A stretch of 64,000 nt of DNA, taken from contig NZ_AP028031.1 of NCBI RefSeq assembly GCF_030296915.1, positions 697,001 to 761,000 on the forward strand. Direction: 5' to 3'. Both the position numbers and the translations under genes were made by a program. Source of the stretch: Anaerostipes hadrus ATCC 29173 = JCM 17467 (GTDB taxonomy: Bacteria > Bacillota > Clostridia > Lachnospirales > Lachnospiraceae). The notes under the pieces were generated by a model. It saw only the letters and a list, made by a program, of their open reading frames with translations, did no database searches and was not told the origin of the DNA. Numbering within the stretch: the first letter of the stretch is position 1; every line of letters begins with the position of its first letter. Below are positions 1-7,904 of this stretch, one piece after another.

Positions 1-332
1 GCGGCAAGTTCTTCGATGTGAATTATGTCGTGAATGCCAAAGGAGTCCCATATTGTGATGAATGTGGGGGAATCATCAAACCAGATGTTGTATTATATGA
101 AGAAGGTTTAGATTCTCAGACGATCAACGGAGCAGTCAGAGCCATTTCCAAGGCAGATATGCTGATCATTGGAGGAACATCACTGGTTGTCTACCCAGCC
201 GCTGGAATGATCGATTATTTTAAAGGAAAATATCTTGCAGTACTGAATCGTGATGCGACAAGCAGAGATAAACAGGCAGATTTGTGCATTACAGACCCAA
301 TCGGAGAAGTACTGGGAAGAATCAGGGTATAA
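1..332 (+). CDS. Sir2-family NAD-dependent protein deacylase, C-terminal part (5' end outside window)
   Basis: The frame is open from base 3, so the gene begins before the window; the visible part is about 109 codons. The piece holds the second zinc-binding cysteine pair (YCDECGG) followed by the sirtuin stretch KPDVVLYEE, which corresponds to the (R/K)PDVVxFGE segment of the NAD pocket. It also has GGTSLVVYPAAG, the conserved GTSLxVxPA loop. Sirtuins remove acyl groups from lysine using NAD and act in the cytoplasm. Only the distal Rossmann and zinc part is seen, so the catalytic His cannot be checked. The next gene starts 2 bases after the stop, suggesting one transcript. Confidence 0.9.
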   Translation, partial: GKFFDVNYVVNAKGVPYCDECGGIIKPDVVLYEEGLDSQTINGAVRAISKADMLIIGGTSLVVYPAAGMIDYFKGKYLAVLNRDATSRDKQADLCITDPIGEVLGRIRV

Positions 333-334
333 AG

Positions 335-676
335 ATGAAGAAAAAAGATATAATCTTGATTGCAGCAGTACTGGCAATTTCACTGATCAGTTTGGCAGCG
401 ATCAAGATGACACAAAAAGACGGAAAAGAAGTGTACAAAACATCCATCAAGAAAGATCAGATCTATCAGATTCCAGAGAAAAATGGCACGAACGTCATGC
501 AGATCAAAGATGGAAAAGTTACAATGAAAAAAGCAGACTGTAAAGACCAGATCTGTGCAGACCATAAAGCAATCGAGAAATCAGGAGAAACGATCGTATG
601 TCTGCCACATAAAGTAGTGATTGAGATTCAAGCAGAAGATGGTAAGGAACAGGAATTAGACGGGGTAACACAATAA
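335..676 (+). CDS. NusG domain II-containing protein
   Basis: 113 residues. The start at 335 is chosen because it directly follows the sirtuin stop and has GGAAGAATCAGGG upstream. Residues 5-25 form one hydrophobic N-terminal helix (membrane anchor or uncleaved signal). The rest is a small beta-rich domain with a CKDQIC pair and a CLPHKVVIEI strand. This is the NusG domain II-like family (Pfam NusG_II), common in Firmicutes next to Gx transporter genes. The two cysteines of CKDQIC plus Cys of CLPHK could form a redox or metal site. The molecular role is unknown. The Gx transporter gene follows after 40 bases, an arrangement frequently conserved, so the two may act together. Confidence 0.85.
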   Translation: MKKKDIILIAAVLAISLISLAAIKMTQKDGKEVYKTSIKKDQIYQIPEKNGTNVMQIKDGKVTMKKADCKDQICADHKAIEKSGETIVCLPHKVVIEIQAEDGKEQELDGVTQ

Positions 677-716
677 ACATCAGATGAGATAGAAAACAAC
701 AGGAGAAATAAAATAT

Positions 717-1214
717 ATGTCAACAAAAAGATTAGCGACAGATGCGATGTTTTTAACATTGGCACTTGTTGTATCCTATATAGAAGTATTGATCCCGGTA
801 CCAGTTGGAATTCCCGGAGTGAAATTAGGACTTGCCAATGGAGTGATTATGGTTTTGTTATTCTTTACAACATGGACAAGAACACTTGAGATCTCAGTGA
901 TCCGAGTTGTACTGGCAGGATTCTTGTTTGGAAATCCAATGACGATCGCTTACAGTCTGGCAGGAGGGATCTTAAGTCTGGTCATCATGGGACTTCTAAA
1001 GAAGATCGAAGGATTCTCACCCATTGGAATCAGCGTTGGAGGCGGAGTAGCGCATAATATCGGGCAGCTCAGTGTTGCTGTTTTCTTAATGGAGAATACA
1101 AAGATTTATTATTATGCACCAGTATTACTAATCACAGGAATGATCGCAGGGATCATCATCGGAGTGTTAAGTGGAGTGCTAGTTAAGAAGATCCCGCCAC
1201 AACTATTTCGATAA
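717..1214 (+). CDS. Gx transporter family protein (heptaprenyl diphosphate synthase component I-like)
   Basis: 165 residues with about five membrane helices and glycine-rich segments (PVGIPGVKLGLANG near the start, then GGGVAHNIGQL around residue 103). These match the family annotated as Gx transporter or Hpre_diP_synt_I (COG4769). The fold is that of ECF-type S components, so a small-molecule uptake role is likely, but the substrate is unknown. The older name 'heptaprenyl diphosphate synthase component I' is probably misleading because no prenyl synthase motif is present. The start has AGGAGAAATAAAATAT in front. It sits with the NusG-II gene in a likely operon. Confidence 0.87.
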   Translation: MSTKRLATDAMFLTLALVVSYIEVLIPVPVGIPGVKLGLANGVIMVLLFFTTWTRTLEISVIRVVLAGFLFGNPMTIAYSLAGGILSLVIMGLLKKIEGFSPIGISVGGGVAHNIGQLSVAVFLMENTKIYYYAPVLLITGMIAGIIIGVLSGVLVKKIPPQLFR

Positions 1215-1299
1215 AAGATTTGAAATTTCTACAAAATCGTGGTACTACTATATGTATACACTTTCTAACAGGCAATGATTTTGAAGAAAGGAGTCACAA

Positions 1300-1974
1300 T
1301 TGAGAACAAAATTAAATGAGATCATAAAAAATGGGCATCTTGGTATGATCGCAGTATTTTTTATAGTTTATATGATCACATTTTCCTACATTGAAGATCG
1401 AGATGTGCATCATTACATCATACATACAACGATAGATGATCAGATACCATTCTGTGAATATTTCATCGTACCATATCTATTATGGTTCTTATTTGTAGCA
1501 GTTACAGTTTTTTATTTTATGTTTTTTAATAAGAATCAATGGAAAGAATATTATCAGCTGATCATAACACTTGGAACAGGCATGACCCTGTTTTTGATCA
1601 TCTCATTAGTATTTCCGAATGGACAGGATCTAAGACCAGTTCTTACTGGAGACAGCATTTTTATCAAAGCAGTACAGATGATCTATCACACGGATACTCC
1701 GACGAATGTACTTCCAAGTATCCATGTATTTAACTCTCTGGCATGCTGTGGTGCGATTTTGAAGAATCAGAGAAAATATAAGAAAAGCACCGATACAGCA
1801 TGTGTTGTCTTAACGATATTAATTATCATGTCGACGATGTTCTTAAAACAACACAGTGTGGTGGACGTAGTGCTCGCAGCCCTGATGTATACTGGATGTT
1901 ACAGGATCATCTATGGGAATGAATTATGGTCACAGAATGCATTTCGCACGTCTATTTTCAGCGATCATTCGTGA
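1300..1974 (+). CDS. PAP2-family membrane phosphatase
   Basis: 224 residues. The start is a TTG at 1300 with a strong GAAAGGAG at 1285-1292 eight bases upstream; no ATG has such a site. About six membrane helices. The three-part PAP2 acid-phosphatase signature is present in reduced form: RP in GQDLRPVL, PSIHVFNSL (PSxH, the acid His) and the distal HSVVDVV (His and Asp of motif 3). These enzymes dephosphorylate lipid phosphates such as phosphatidate or undecaprenyl diphosphate on the outer face of the membrane. The shape is closest to the inositol-phosphoceramide-synthase-like subgroup. The substrate is not predictable. Confidence 0.85.
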   Translation: MRTKLNEIIKNGHLGMIAVFFIVYMITFSYIEDRDVHHYIIHTTIDDQIPFCEYFIVPYLLWFLFVAVTVFYFMFFNKNQWKEYYQLIITLGTGMTLFLIISLVFPNGQDLRPVLTGDSIFIKAVQMIYHTDTPTNVLPSIHVFNSLACCGAILKNQRKYKKSTDTACVVLTILIIMSTMFLKQHSVVDVVLAALMYTGCYRIIYGNELWSQNAFRTSIFSDHS

Positions 1975-1981
1975 ACCACGC

Positions 1982-2011
1982 TTGACACGACCAAGAAAGA
2001 TTTGCTATAAA
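1982..2011 (+). promoter_or_regulatory. Promoter of the metal ABC importer operon
   Basis: TTGACA at 1982-1987, an 18-base spacer, then TGC-TATAAA with the -10 at 2006-2011. This extended -10 promoter lies just after the PAP2 stop and about 40 bases before the solute-binding protein start. I do not see a convincing Zur or MntR palindrome next to it. Confidence 0.7.
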
Positions 2012-2048
2012 TACCAGAGAGAAACCGCAGAAATTGGAGTAGAGAAGA

Positions 2049-2981
2049 ATGAGAAAAAAGATTTGGATGATCCTGGTATGCATCATATCCATGAGTTTTG
2101 GCATGGCAGGATGTACTGGCAATACAAGCAAGAAGAAATCGAATGGCAAGATAAGAATTACAACAAGTTTTTACACCATGTATGATTTTGCAAAGAAGAT
2201 CGGTGGAGACAAAGTAGAAGTGATCAATTTAGTACCAGCAGGAACAGAACCTCATGACTGGGAACCATCAACGAAGGATCTGATCGAGATGGAGAAATCA
2301 GACATCTTTATTTATAATGGAGCCGGCATGGAACAATGGGTAGATGACGTTTTGGAAAGCCTTGATACGGAAGAACTTACAAGCGTTGAAGCATCCAAAG
2401 GGATCAAGTTACTAAAAGATCAGGATGCACATGAACACGATCACGAACACAACAGTGGGAATGATCCCCATGTCTGGTTAGATCCACAGAATGCAAAGTA
2501 TGAGATGAACAAGATCAAGAAAGCATTGATCAAAGTGGATGCAGAGAATAAAGATTATTACGAAGCGAATTATAAGAGATACGCAAAAGAATGTGACAAA
2601 TTAGATACATTATATAAGGAAGAAACATCCAAATTTACAAAGAAAGAACTTGTTGTGGCACATGAAGCATTTGGCTATCTATGTCACGCATATGGGTTAG
2701 AACAGATGGGAATTGAGGGATTATCCGCAGACGATGAACCAGATCCCAAACAGATGAGCGAAGTGATCCGCTTTGCAAAAGAACATCAGGTAAAAACAAT
2801 CTTTTTTGAAGAACTGGTGAGTCCGAAAGTAGCGAAAACCATTGCAAAAGAGACCGGAGCCAATGCAAAGATGTTAAACCCCCTGGAAGGACTAAGTAAC
2901 AAAAAAATCAAAGCAGGAGAAGATTATTTTTCCGTAATGAAACAAAATCTCGCTGCGATCAAAGAGGCATTAAGCGAATGA
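2049..2981 (+). CDS. Metal (zinc/manganese) ABC transporter substrate-binding lipoprotein
   Basis: 310 residues of the ZnuA/AdcA cluster 9 family. A lipoprotein signal with lipobox MAGC (Cys near residue 22) anchors it to the outer face of the membrane. Features of the family include FYTMYDFAKKIGGD near the N-terminus, VPAGTEPHDWEPS (first His ligand), a short His/Asp-rich loop HEHDHEHNSGNDPH before HVWLDPQ (second His), and HEAFGYL (third His). The His-rich loop favours zinc over manganese. The start has GAGTAGAGAAG upstream. The stop overlaps the ATPase start by 4 bases, so the ABC genes are translationally coupled. I infer zinc uptake; manganese remains possible. Confidence 0.93.
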   Translation: MRKKIWMILVCIISMSFGMAGCTGNTSKKKSNGKIRITTSFYTMYDFAKKIGGDKVEVINLVPAGTEPHDWEPSTKDLIEMEKSDIFIYNGAGMEQWVDDVLESLDTEELTSVEASKGIKLLKDQDAHEHDHEHNSGNDPHVWLDPQNAKYEMNKIKKALIKVDAENKDYYEANYKRYAKECDKLDTLYKEETSKFTKKELVVAHEAFGYLCHAYGLEQMGIEGLSADDEPDPKQMSEVIRFAKEHQVKTIFFEELVSPKVAKTIAKETGANAKMLNPLEGLSNKKIKAGEDYFSVMKQNLAAIKEALSE

Positions 2982-3652
2982 GTGAATCAAACACAAAACA
3001 GATGATACAATTAAATCATGTAAAATTCGGATACAGTGATACGGAAGTCTTAGAAGAGATCAATCTGACGATCCATGAAGGCGAATATGTCGTTCTGACT
3101 GGTGAAAATGGAAGCGGAAAAAGTACACTTATGCGTCTGATCTTAGGTGAAATGAAACCAGATGAAGGAGAAATCATCCTGATGAATAACGATCCAAGAT
3201 TAAAGAAACGGATCGGTTACGTGTCACAGAATGGGATCAGTAAGAACCAGAGCTTCCCAGCAACGGTAGAAGAGATCATGATCACAGGACTTTATCAGGA
3301 ACTTGGCTTGTTTCATCTGCCACATAAAAAACATAAGAATAAGATCAAAGAGACACTAAGGAATTTTGGAATGGAAGAATTCCTTAAGAGACGGATCGGT
3401 GAATTATCTGGTGGACAGCAGCAGCGAGTGATGATCGCAAGAGCAATGATCGGAGATCCGAAACTTCTGATCTTAGATGAACCAACAACGGGAGTAGATG
3501 CAAGATCAACAAAGATCTTGTACGATATGCTCTATGAGATCAATACAAAATACAATACGACCATTTTTATGATCACACACGGAAGACTGCAGGAATGTAA
3601 AGGATGTGATCGTATTTTAAGAATGGATGAAGGGAGGATCGTGGAAGAATGA
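2978..3652 (+). CDS. Metal ABC transporter ATP-binding protein (ZnuC/AdcC-like)
   Basis: 224 residues. Walker A is GENGSGKST (about residues 42-50), the signature is LSGGQQQR, and Walker B is LLILDEPTTGVD followed by the switch His in ITHG. It powers import of the divalent metal bound by the lipoprotein encoded just upstream. It overlaps both neighbours by 4 bases (ATGA-type junctions), a tight three-gene operon. Length is normal for the family and all catalytic motifs are intact. Confidence 0.93.
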   Translation: MSESNTKQMIQLNHVKFGYSDTEVLEEINLTIHEGEYVVLTGENGSGKSTLMRLILGEMKPDEGEIILMNNDPRLKKRIGYVSQNGISKNQSFPATVEEIMITGLYQELGLFHLPHKKHKNKIKETLRNFGMEEFLKRRIGELSGGQQQRVMIARAMIGDPKLLILDEPTTGVDARSTKILYDMLYEINTKYNTTIFMITHGRLQECKGCDRILRMDEGRIVEE

Positions 3653-4449
3653 TCGAGATGTTACAATACGGATTTATGCAGCGTGCATTTATTACAGGAA
3701 TCTTACTGGCCGTGATCGCACCATTGATCGGAATCACGATCGTCTTAAAGAGAATGTCCATGATCGGAGATGCACTCTCTCATGCATCCCTGGCAGGTGT
3801 TGCTCTGGGCTTGTTATTAGGAATCAATCCAATCTTAGGAGCAATGGGGATCTGTCTGTTTGCAGCCCTGGGAGTTGAAGCGATCCGAAGAAAGATCCCA
3901 AGATATTCTGAGATGGCGATATCGATCATCATGTCAACAGGGATCGGACTTGCTGGTATTCTATCCGGATTCGTAAAAAACGGAACGAACTTTAACAGTT
4001 TCTTATTTGGAAGTATCATATCCATCAGCAAAGACGAACTGAAGATCGTATGTGTGATCAGTGTGTTAGTATTGCTCTGTGTATTGCTTCTATATAAAGA
4101 ACTATTCTATATCGGATTTGATGAAAATGCAGCAAGGATCAGCGGTGTACCTGTCAAGACGATCAATTTTATCTTTACTTTATTGACCGCATTGACAGTA
4201 TCGATCGCATCAAGAACGGTTGGAACACTGATCGTCTCATCCATGCTTGTGATCCCGATCGCATGCGGAATGCAGGTAGGACGAAGCTACAAAGCAGTCA
4301 TGATCATCGGTGTGATCACAGCATTGGTCACAACAGTGATCGGATTAACACTGTCTTATTATGTAGGTCTTAAGCCAGGAGGAACGATCGTATTGCTCGA
4401 GGTGGTATGTTTCCTGATCCTTGCACTGATAAGCAGGTATACGAAGTAA
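3649..4449 (+). CDS. Metal ABC transporter permease (ZnuB/MntB family)
   Basis: 266 residues with eight or nine membrane helices and the ABC-3 family pattern. The N-terminal part contains LIGITIVLKRMSMIGDALSHASLAGVA in separate conserved pieces (RMSMIGDALSHA), and the cytoplasmic EAA-like loop is ENAARISGVPV. It forms the membrane channel of the importer. It is the last gene of the operon and is followed by a promoter and a hairpin at 4455-4530. Confidence 0.92.
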   Translation: MIEMLQYGFMQRAFITGILLAVIAPLIGITIVLKRMSMIGDALSHASLAGVALGLLLGINPILGAMGICLFAALGVEAIRRKIPRYSEMAISIIMSTGIGLAGILSGFVKNGTNFNSFLFGSIISISKDELKIVCVISVLVLLCVLLLYKELFYIGFDENAARISGVPVKTINFIFTLLTALTVSIASRTVGTLIVSSMLVIPIACGMQVGRSYKAVMIIGVITALVTTVIGLTLSYYVGLKPGGTIVLLEVVCFLILALISRYTK

Positions 4450-4454
4450 ATTTT

Positions 4455-4483
4455 TTGACATTTATCAGAAAATTTTATATAAT
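4455..4483 (+). promoter_or_regulatory. Perfect consensus promoter upstream of the AGCS symporter
   Basis: TTGACA at 4455-4460 and TATAAT at 4478-4483 with an exact 17-base spacer. The predicted start, about base 4490, falls inside the left arm of the inverted repeat at 4484-4530. Transcripts from this promoter would therefore begin with a strong stem-loop. Confidence 0.75.
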
Positions 4484-4530
4484 AAAAAGAAGGCATGCAT
4501 AACAGAATAAAACTGCATGCCTTCTTTTTT
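4484..4530 (+). terminator. Perfect 16-bp inverted repeat with U-tract (terminator or 5' stem-loop)
   Basis: Arms 4484-4499 and 4514-4529 are perfectly complementary around AAGGCATGCA, with a 14-base loop and a run of six T at 4525-4530. It has the shape of an intrinsic terminator for the metal importer operon. It also lies directly behind a consensus promoter, so it may act as a leader hairpin or attenuator for the AGCS gene. Confidence 0.75.
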
Positions 4531-4560
4531 GGAAAAAACAATGAAAGGAAAGGCAAGTCA

Positions 4561-6000
4561 ATGATTGTTCAGCTAATAGAAAATATATATCAGTTTTTAT
4601 GGGGAGAATGGATTCATGTTCCGTTACCAGGAGGTGGAAGCCTGGGACTTTCGCTGCTCATTATATTGCTGCTTCCAGCAGGTATCGTTTTTACGATCAA
4701 AACAAGATTTTTACCAATCCGTCTGTTCCCGGATATGGTCAAAGCACTAACAGCAAACAATAAGAATGGAAAAGATGAAAAAAGCAGTCTTTCTTCTTTA
4801 CAGACCTTGATCGTATCAACAGCAACACGTGTCGGAATGGGGAATCTGACAGGAGTTGTCGCAGCAATATCCGCAGGTGGAGCAGGGGCCGTATTCTGGA
4901 TGTGGATCACAGCATTGCTTGGATCATCGACAGCCTTTATCGAAGCAACTCTTGCACAGTTACATAAAGAAAAAGACCCCCTGTATGGTGGATATCGAGG
5001 AGGACCAGCCTATTATATTCACCACTTTATGGAAGAGAGACAAGGAAAGAAGAAAAAACACACACTGATCGCTGTCTTATTTGCAATTTCAGGATTGATC
5101 TGCTGGTGTGGGATCAGTCAGGTGGTAAGTAATTCCGTGGCAGAATCATTCCACAATGCCTTCCATATTCCAACACTTTATACAACGATCGTACTTGTTA
5201 TTGTGGCAGCAGTGATCGTACTAAGGAAGAATGCAACGGTCAAAGTATTAGATATCGTGGTACCGATCATGGCAGTCATTTACTTCGGGATTACGATTTT
5301 TGTGATCCTCACGAATCTGCCAAGCATTCCGGGAGTTTTTGCAAGAATCTTCAAAGAAGCCTTTGGAATCCGTCAGGTCGCAGCCGGAGGATTTGGAGCA
5401 GTTCTTATGAACGGAGTGAAACGAGGATTATTCTCCAACGAAGCAGGATCAGGATCCGCACCATGTGCAGCCGCAGCAGCAGACTGTGAACGCCCAGCAC
5501 AGATGGGACTGGTACAGGCATTAGGAGTCTTCATCGACACGATCGTGATCTGCAGCTGTACGGCAATGTTAATGTTATTAGCACCACAGAATCTGACCGA
5601 TGGATTAACTGGTATGAACCTGTTACAGACAGCAATGAACTACCATTTAGGAGGATTCGGAGTTGTATTTATCGCAGTGATCCTCTGGATGTTCAGCTTC
5701 TCGACATTCCTTGGAATCTTATTCTATGCAAGATCCAACGTCGCCTACCTGTTCGGTGACAAATGGGGATGGCAGACAGCCTATAAAGTATTAGCACTTG
5801 TGATGTTATTTATCGGAGGAATCCAGACCTATACATTCGTATGGGATTTAGGAGATGTCGGAATTGGGTTAATGACGATCTTTAATATCTTTATCCTGTA
5901 TGCAATGTCAGGACAGGCGATCAAAGAGTTAAAGAACTATGAAGAAACAAAGAAGAAATCGATCGAAGAAAGAGCATATGCATTGCAGGAAGATGAATAG
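4561..6000 (+). CDS. Alanine/glycine:cation symporter (AGCS family)
   Basis: 479 residues from the ATG at 4561, chosen because GAAAGGAAAGG precedes it; an upstream in-frame ATG at 4495 lies inside the hairpin. About eleven membrane helices. Family marks are ATRVGMGNLTGVVAAIS near residue 87, GGYRGGPAYYI, and the highly conserved SNEAGSGSAPCAAAAA segment. AGCS proteins import alanine or glycine together with sodium or protons. The gene is monocistronic, between the hairpin at 4484-4530 and the terminator at 6020-6075. Confidence 0.93.
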   Translation: MIVQLIENIYQFLWGEWIHVPLPGGGSLGLSLLIILLLPAGIVFTIKTRFLPIRLFPDMVKALTANNKNGKDEKSSLSSLQTLIVSTATRVGMGNLTGVVAAISAGGAGAVFWMWITALLGSSTAFIEATLAQLHKEKDPLYGGYRGGPAYYIHHFMEERQGKKKKHTLIAVLFAISGLICWCGISQVVSNSVAESFHNAFHIPTLYTTIVLVIVAAVIVLRKNATVKVLDIVVPIMAVIYFGITIFVILTNLPSIPGVFARIFKEAFGIRQVAAGGFGAVLMNGVKRGLFSNEAGSGSAPCAAAAADCERPAQMGLVQALGVFIDTIVICSCTAMLMLLAPQNLTDGLTGMNLLQTAMNYHLGGFGVVFIAVILWMFSFSTFLGILFYARSNVAYLFGDKWGWQTAYKVLALVMLFIGGIQTYTFVWDLGDVGIGLMTIFNIFILYAMSGQAIKELKNYEETKKKSIEERAYALQEDE

Positions 6001-6019
6001 GAAGTAAATAAGTGAAATA

Positions 6020-6075
6020 AAACCGAACAATTCACGTAAATATGATTTCAATTTACGTAAATTGTTCGGTTTTTT
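6020..6075 (+). terminator. Terminator of the AGCS gene
   Basis: A 22-base stem (6020-6041 against 6051-6072) containing CCGAACAATT, with one mismatch, a 9-base loop and a T run. It starts 20 bases after the AGCS stop. Confidence 0.85.
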
Positions 6076-6102
6076 GTGTGCTAAATATTAAAAATAGCAA
6101 AG

Positions 6103-6154
6103 AAAAATGTCTGTTAGATCTATTATGAAACAAATAGGTATAACAGACATTTTA
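6103..6154 (-). terminator. Terminator of the MATE gene
   Basis: AAAATGTCTGTTA at 6104-6116 pairs with TAACAGACATTTT at 6141-6153. It lies 15 bases past the MATE stop on the minus strand and ends in a short U run when read from that strand. The loop is rather long (24 bases). Confidence 0.6.
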
Positions 6155-6168
6155 ATTACATCATCAAA

Positions 6169-7521
6169 TTATAAAAACAGCTTCTTACGTGTCCTAAAAT
6201 AAGCCACCAGAACCATCGTTCCAGTCAATACCCAAGAAATCGGATAGATCGCCATCAAAAGTTTATAATCATGGAACCAGTTACAGACCGTTGCAAGCCA
6301 GATCAAACGTAATACACAAGATCCAAACACTGTCAGGATCGCAGGAGTCATGGAACGTCCAAATCCACGCAGACATCCACCACTGATCTCATAAGAACTT
6401 GTCAGACATTCGAATGTCAGAACGATCAAAAAACGAAGCTGGGCATAATGATAGACAGATGGATCACTTGTAAATAATCCAATAAAGAACGTACGGAATA
6501 CAACAAAGATCGTACTAAGGATTCCGCAAGAGATCACACTGCACAACATTCCAAGACGAAAAATCTTCTTACAACGCCCCTCATCCTTCGCACCATAATT
6601 CTGTCCGGTAAATGTAACCACCGTCTGAGCAAAGGCATTGACAAGATAATAAGCAAAATACTCATAATTTAATTCCACCGCAGAACCCGCGATCCCGCCA
6701 GCTCCAAAACTGTTGATCCCAGATTGGATACAGACATTGGCAAGAGAGAAAACCATTCCCTGAAGTCCCGCAGGAACCCCGATCTTCAGGATCTTAGAAA
6801 CGGCATTCCGATCGATCGTCAAAGACTTAAAAGACAACCGGATAGGAAGCTCTTCATGTGTCAGAAAATAAAGGATCTGAACAGCACTTGTTGCATTCGC
6901 ACCAACCGTCGCAAGTCCGGCACCCGCAACACCCATATGAAATACAACGACAAATAGAAGATTCAAGATCACATTCACAACACCAGACACGATCAAAGCA
7001 TACATCGGACGACGTGTATCTCCGATACTGCGAAGAATGGAAGCACCGAAGTCATATAACATAAAAAATGGCATTCCAAGAAAATAAATCCGCAGATATA
7101 ACGTTGCAAGATGAATGATATCCTTCGGTGCACCCATCAGCAAAAGGATCGGATGAGCCACAAACTGTCCAAGAATCAGCAAAAACACACCACTAAGCAG
7201 TGCAAGAGACACAGCGGTATGTACCACACGAGGAATCCGCTTCGTATCATTCTGTCCGATATAATTGGCGATCACAACATTAGAACCAAGAGAAATTCCA
7301 GAAAACAATGTAACCATCAAAGCGATTACAGAACTATTACTACCAACTGCCGCCAAAGCCTCACTGCTCGCAAACCGTCCGACAACGGCAGTACCAACCG
7401 AATTAAAAAGCTGCTGTAAGATACTACAGGCAGCAAGCGGCATAGCAAACATTAACATCTTATCGAATAAACTTCCATGAAGCATATCCATCTTCACGGA
7501 CTGTTTCGAAGAATTCTTCAT
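6169..7521 (-). CDS. MATE family multidrug/Na+ efflux transporter
   Basis: 450 residues from the ATG at 7521. GAGGG lies 8 bases upstream; a TTG two codons earlier is too close to that site. Twelve membrane helices in two six-helix halves. N-terminal family features are FDKMLMFAMPLAACSILQQL, VVGRFASSEALAAVGS and GISLGSNVVIANYIGQ read as separate conserved blocks. The second half has QNYGAKDEGR, typical of the DinF/NorM-like clostridial subgroup. These exporters swap drugs or metabolites for sodium or protons. It is transcribed away from the defence island. Confidence 0.92.
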   Translation of the reverse strand: MKNSSKQSVKMDMLHGSLFDKMLMFAMPLAACSILQQLFNSVGTAVVGRFASSEALAAVGSNSSVIALMVTLFSGISLGSNVVIANYIGQNDTKRIPRVVHTAVSLALLSGVFLLILGQFVAHPILLLMGAPKDIIHLATLYLRIYFLGMPFFMLYDFGASILRSIGDTRRPMYALIVSGVVNVILNLLFVVVFHMGVAGAGLATVGANATSAVQILYFLTHEELPIRLSFKSLTIDRNAVSKILKIGVPAGLQGMVFSLANVCIQSGINSFGAGGIAGSAVELNYEYFAYYLVNAFAQTVVTFTGQNYGAKDEGRCKKIFRLGMLCSVISCGILSTIFVVFRTFFIGLFTSDPSVYHYAQLRFLIVLTFECLTSSYEISGGCLRGFGRSMTPAILTVFGSCVLRLIWLATVCNWFHDYKLLMAIYPISWVLTGTMVLVAYFRTRKKLFL

Positions 7522-7684
7522 ATACAATACCCTCTTTCAAAAAACTATACAGATTTTAATACTTTTTGGGAAGATTATCAAGATGATTCCAGGAAAAACA
7601 ACGAAGAAAGATGTATCAAATTCGAAACATTTCTTGTATAAAAAAAGCAGAATGATATACTAGGATGAGATATCAAGAAAACAT

Positions 7685-7770
7685 ACAAAAGAAAGAAGGA
7701 AAACACCATGCAAATCAGTATTCTGCTGCTAAAACAGATCGTACAACTATTCCTGATGATCCTCATGGGT
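7685..7770 (+). repeat. Left copy of a diverged direct repeat covering the AEC gene start
   Basis: Bases 7685-7770 match 11031-11118 at roughly 80 percent. Both contain ACAAAAGAAAGAAGG, an ATG, and the first 21 codons of an AEC transporter. The left copy ends abruptly after codon 21 at a stop. The two copies bracket the DUF262/ATPase cassette. Confidence 0.8.
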
Positions 7771-7773
7771 TAA
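7708..7773 (+). pseudogene. Remnant of an AEC transporter gene (first 21 codons)
   Basis: The ATG at 7708 opens MQISILLLKQIVQ, followed by LFLMILMG and a stop. The intact AEC gene at 11056 begins MQMSILLLKQIAQ and LFLMILMG, so this is the same gene start with several synonymous and a few amino-acid differences. AAGAAGG precedes both. The rest of this copy is missing and is replaced by the defence cassette. A TTGTAT / TATACT promoter-like pair near 7633-7660 lies upstream and may still fire. Confidence 0.85.
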
Positions 7774-7904
7774 ATTACAAGTAAAATATTAACAAAACGC
7801 TAGAAAGTTGATTAAAATATAAATAATATGATAATATGAAGAAAGAAGTATGAATAAAATTAGAAATTGTAAGGTAATTTAATTGTGGAAAGTAAGGTAT
7901 TATC

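Noticed and set aside
4495..4560. Longer AGCS reading frame starting at 4495
   Set aside because: The upstream ATG is inside the hairpin and has no ribosome site; ATG 4561 has GAAAGGAAAGG.
7808..7836. Strong promoter for the DUF262 gene
   Set aside because: TTGATT and GATAAT are only 16 bases apart in a very AT-rich stretch where such matches occur by chance; kept only as a mention in the gene entry.
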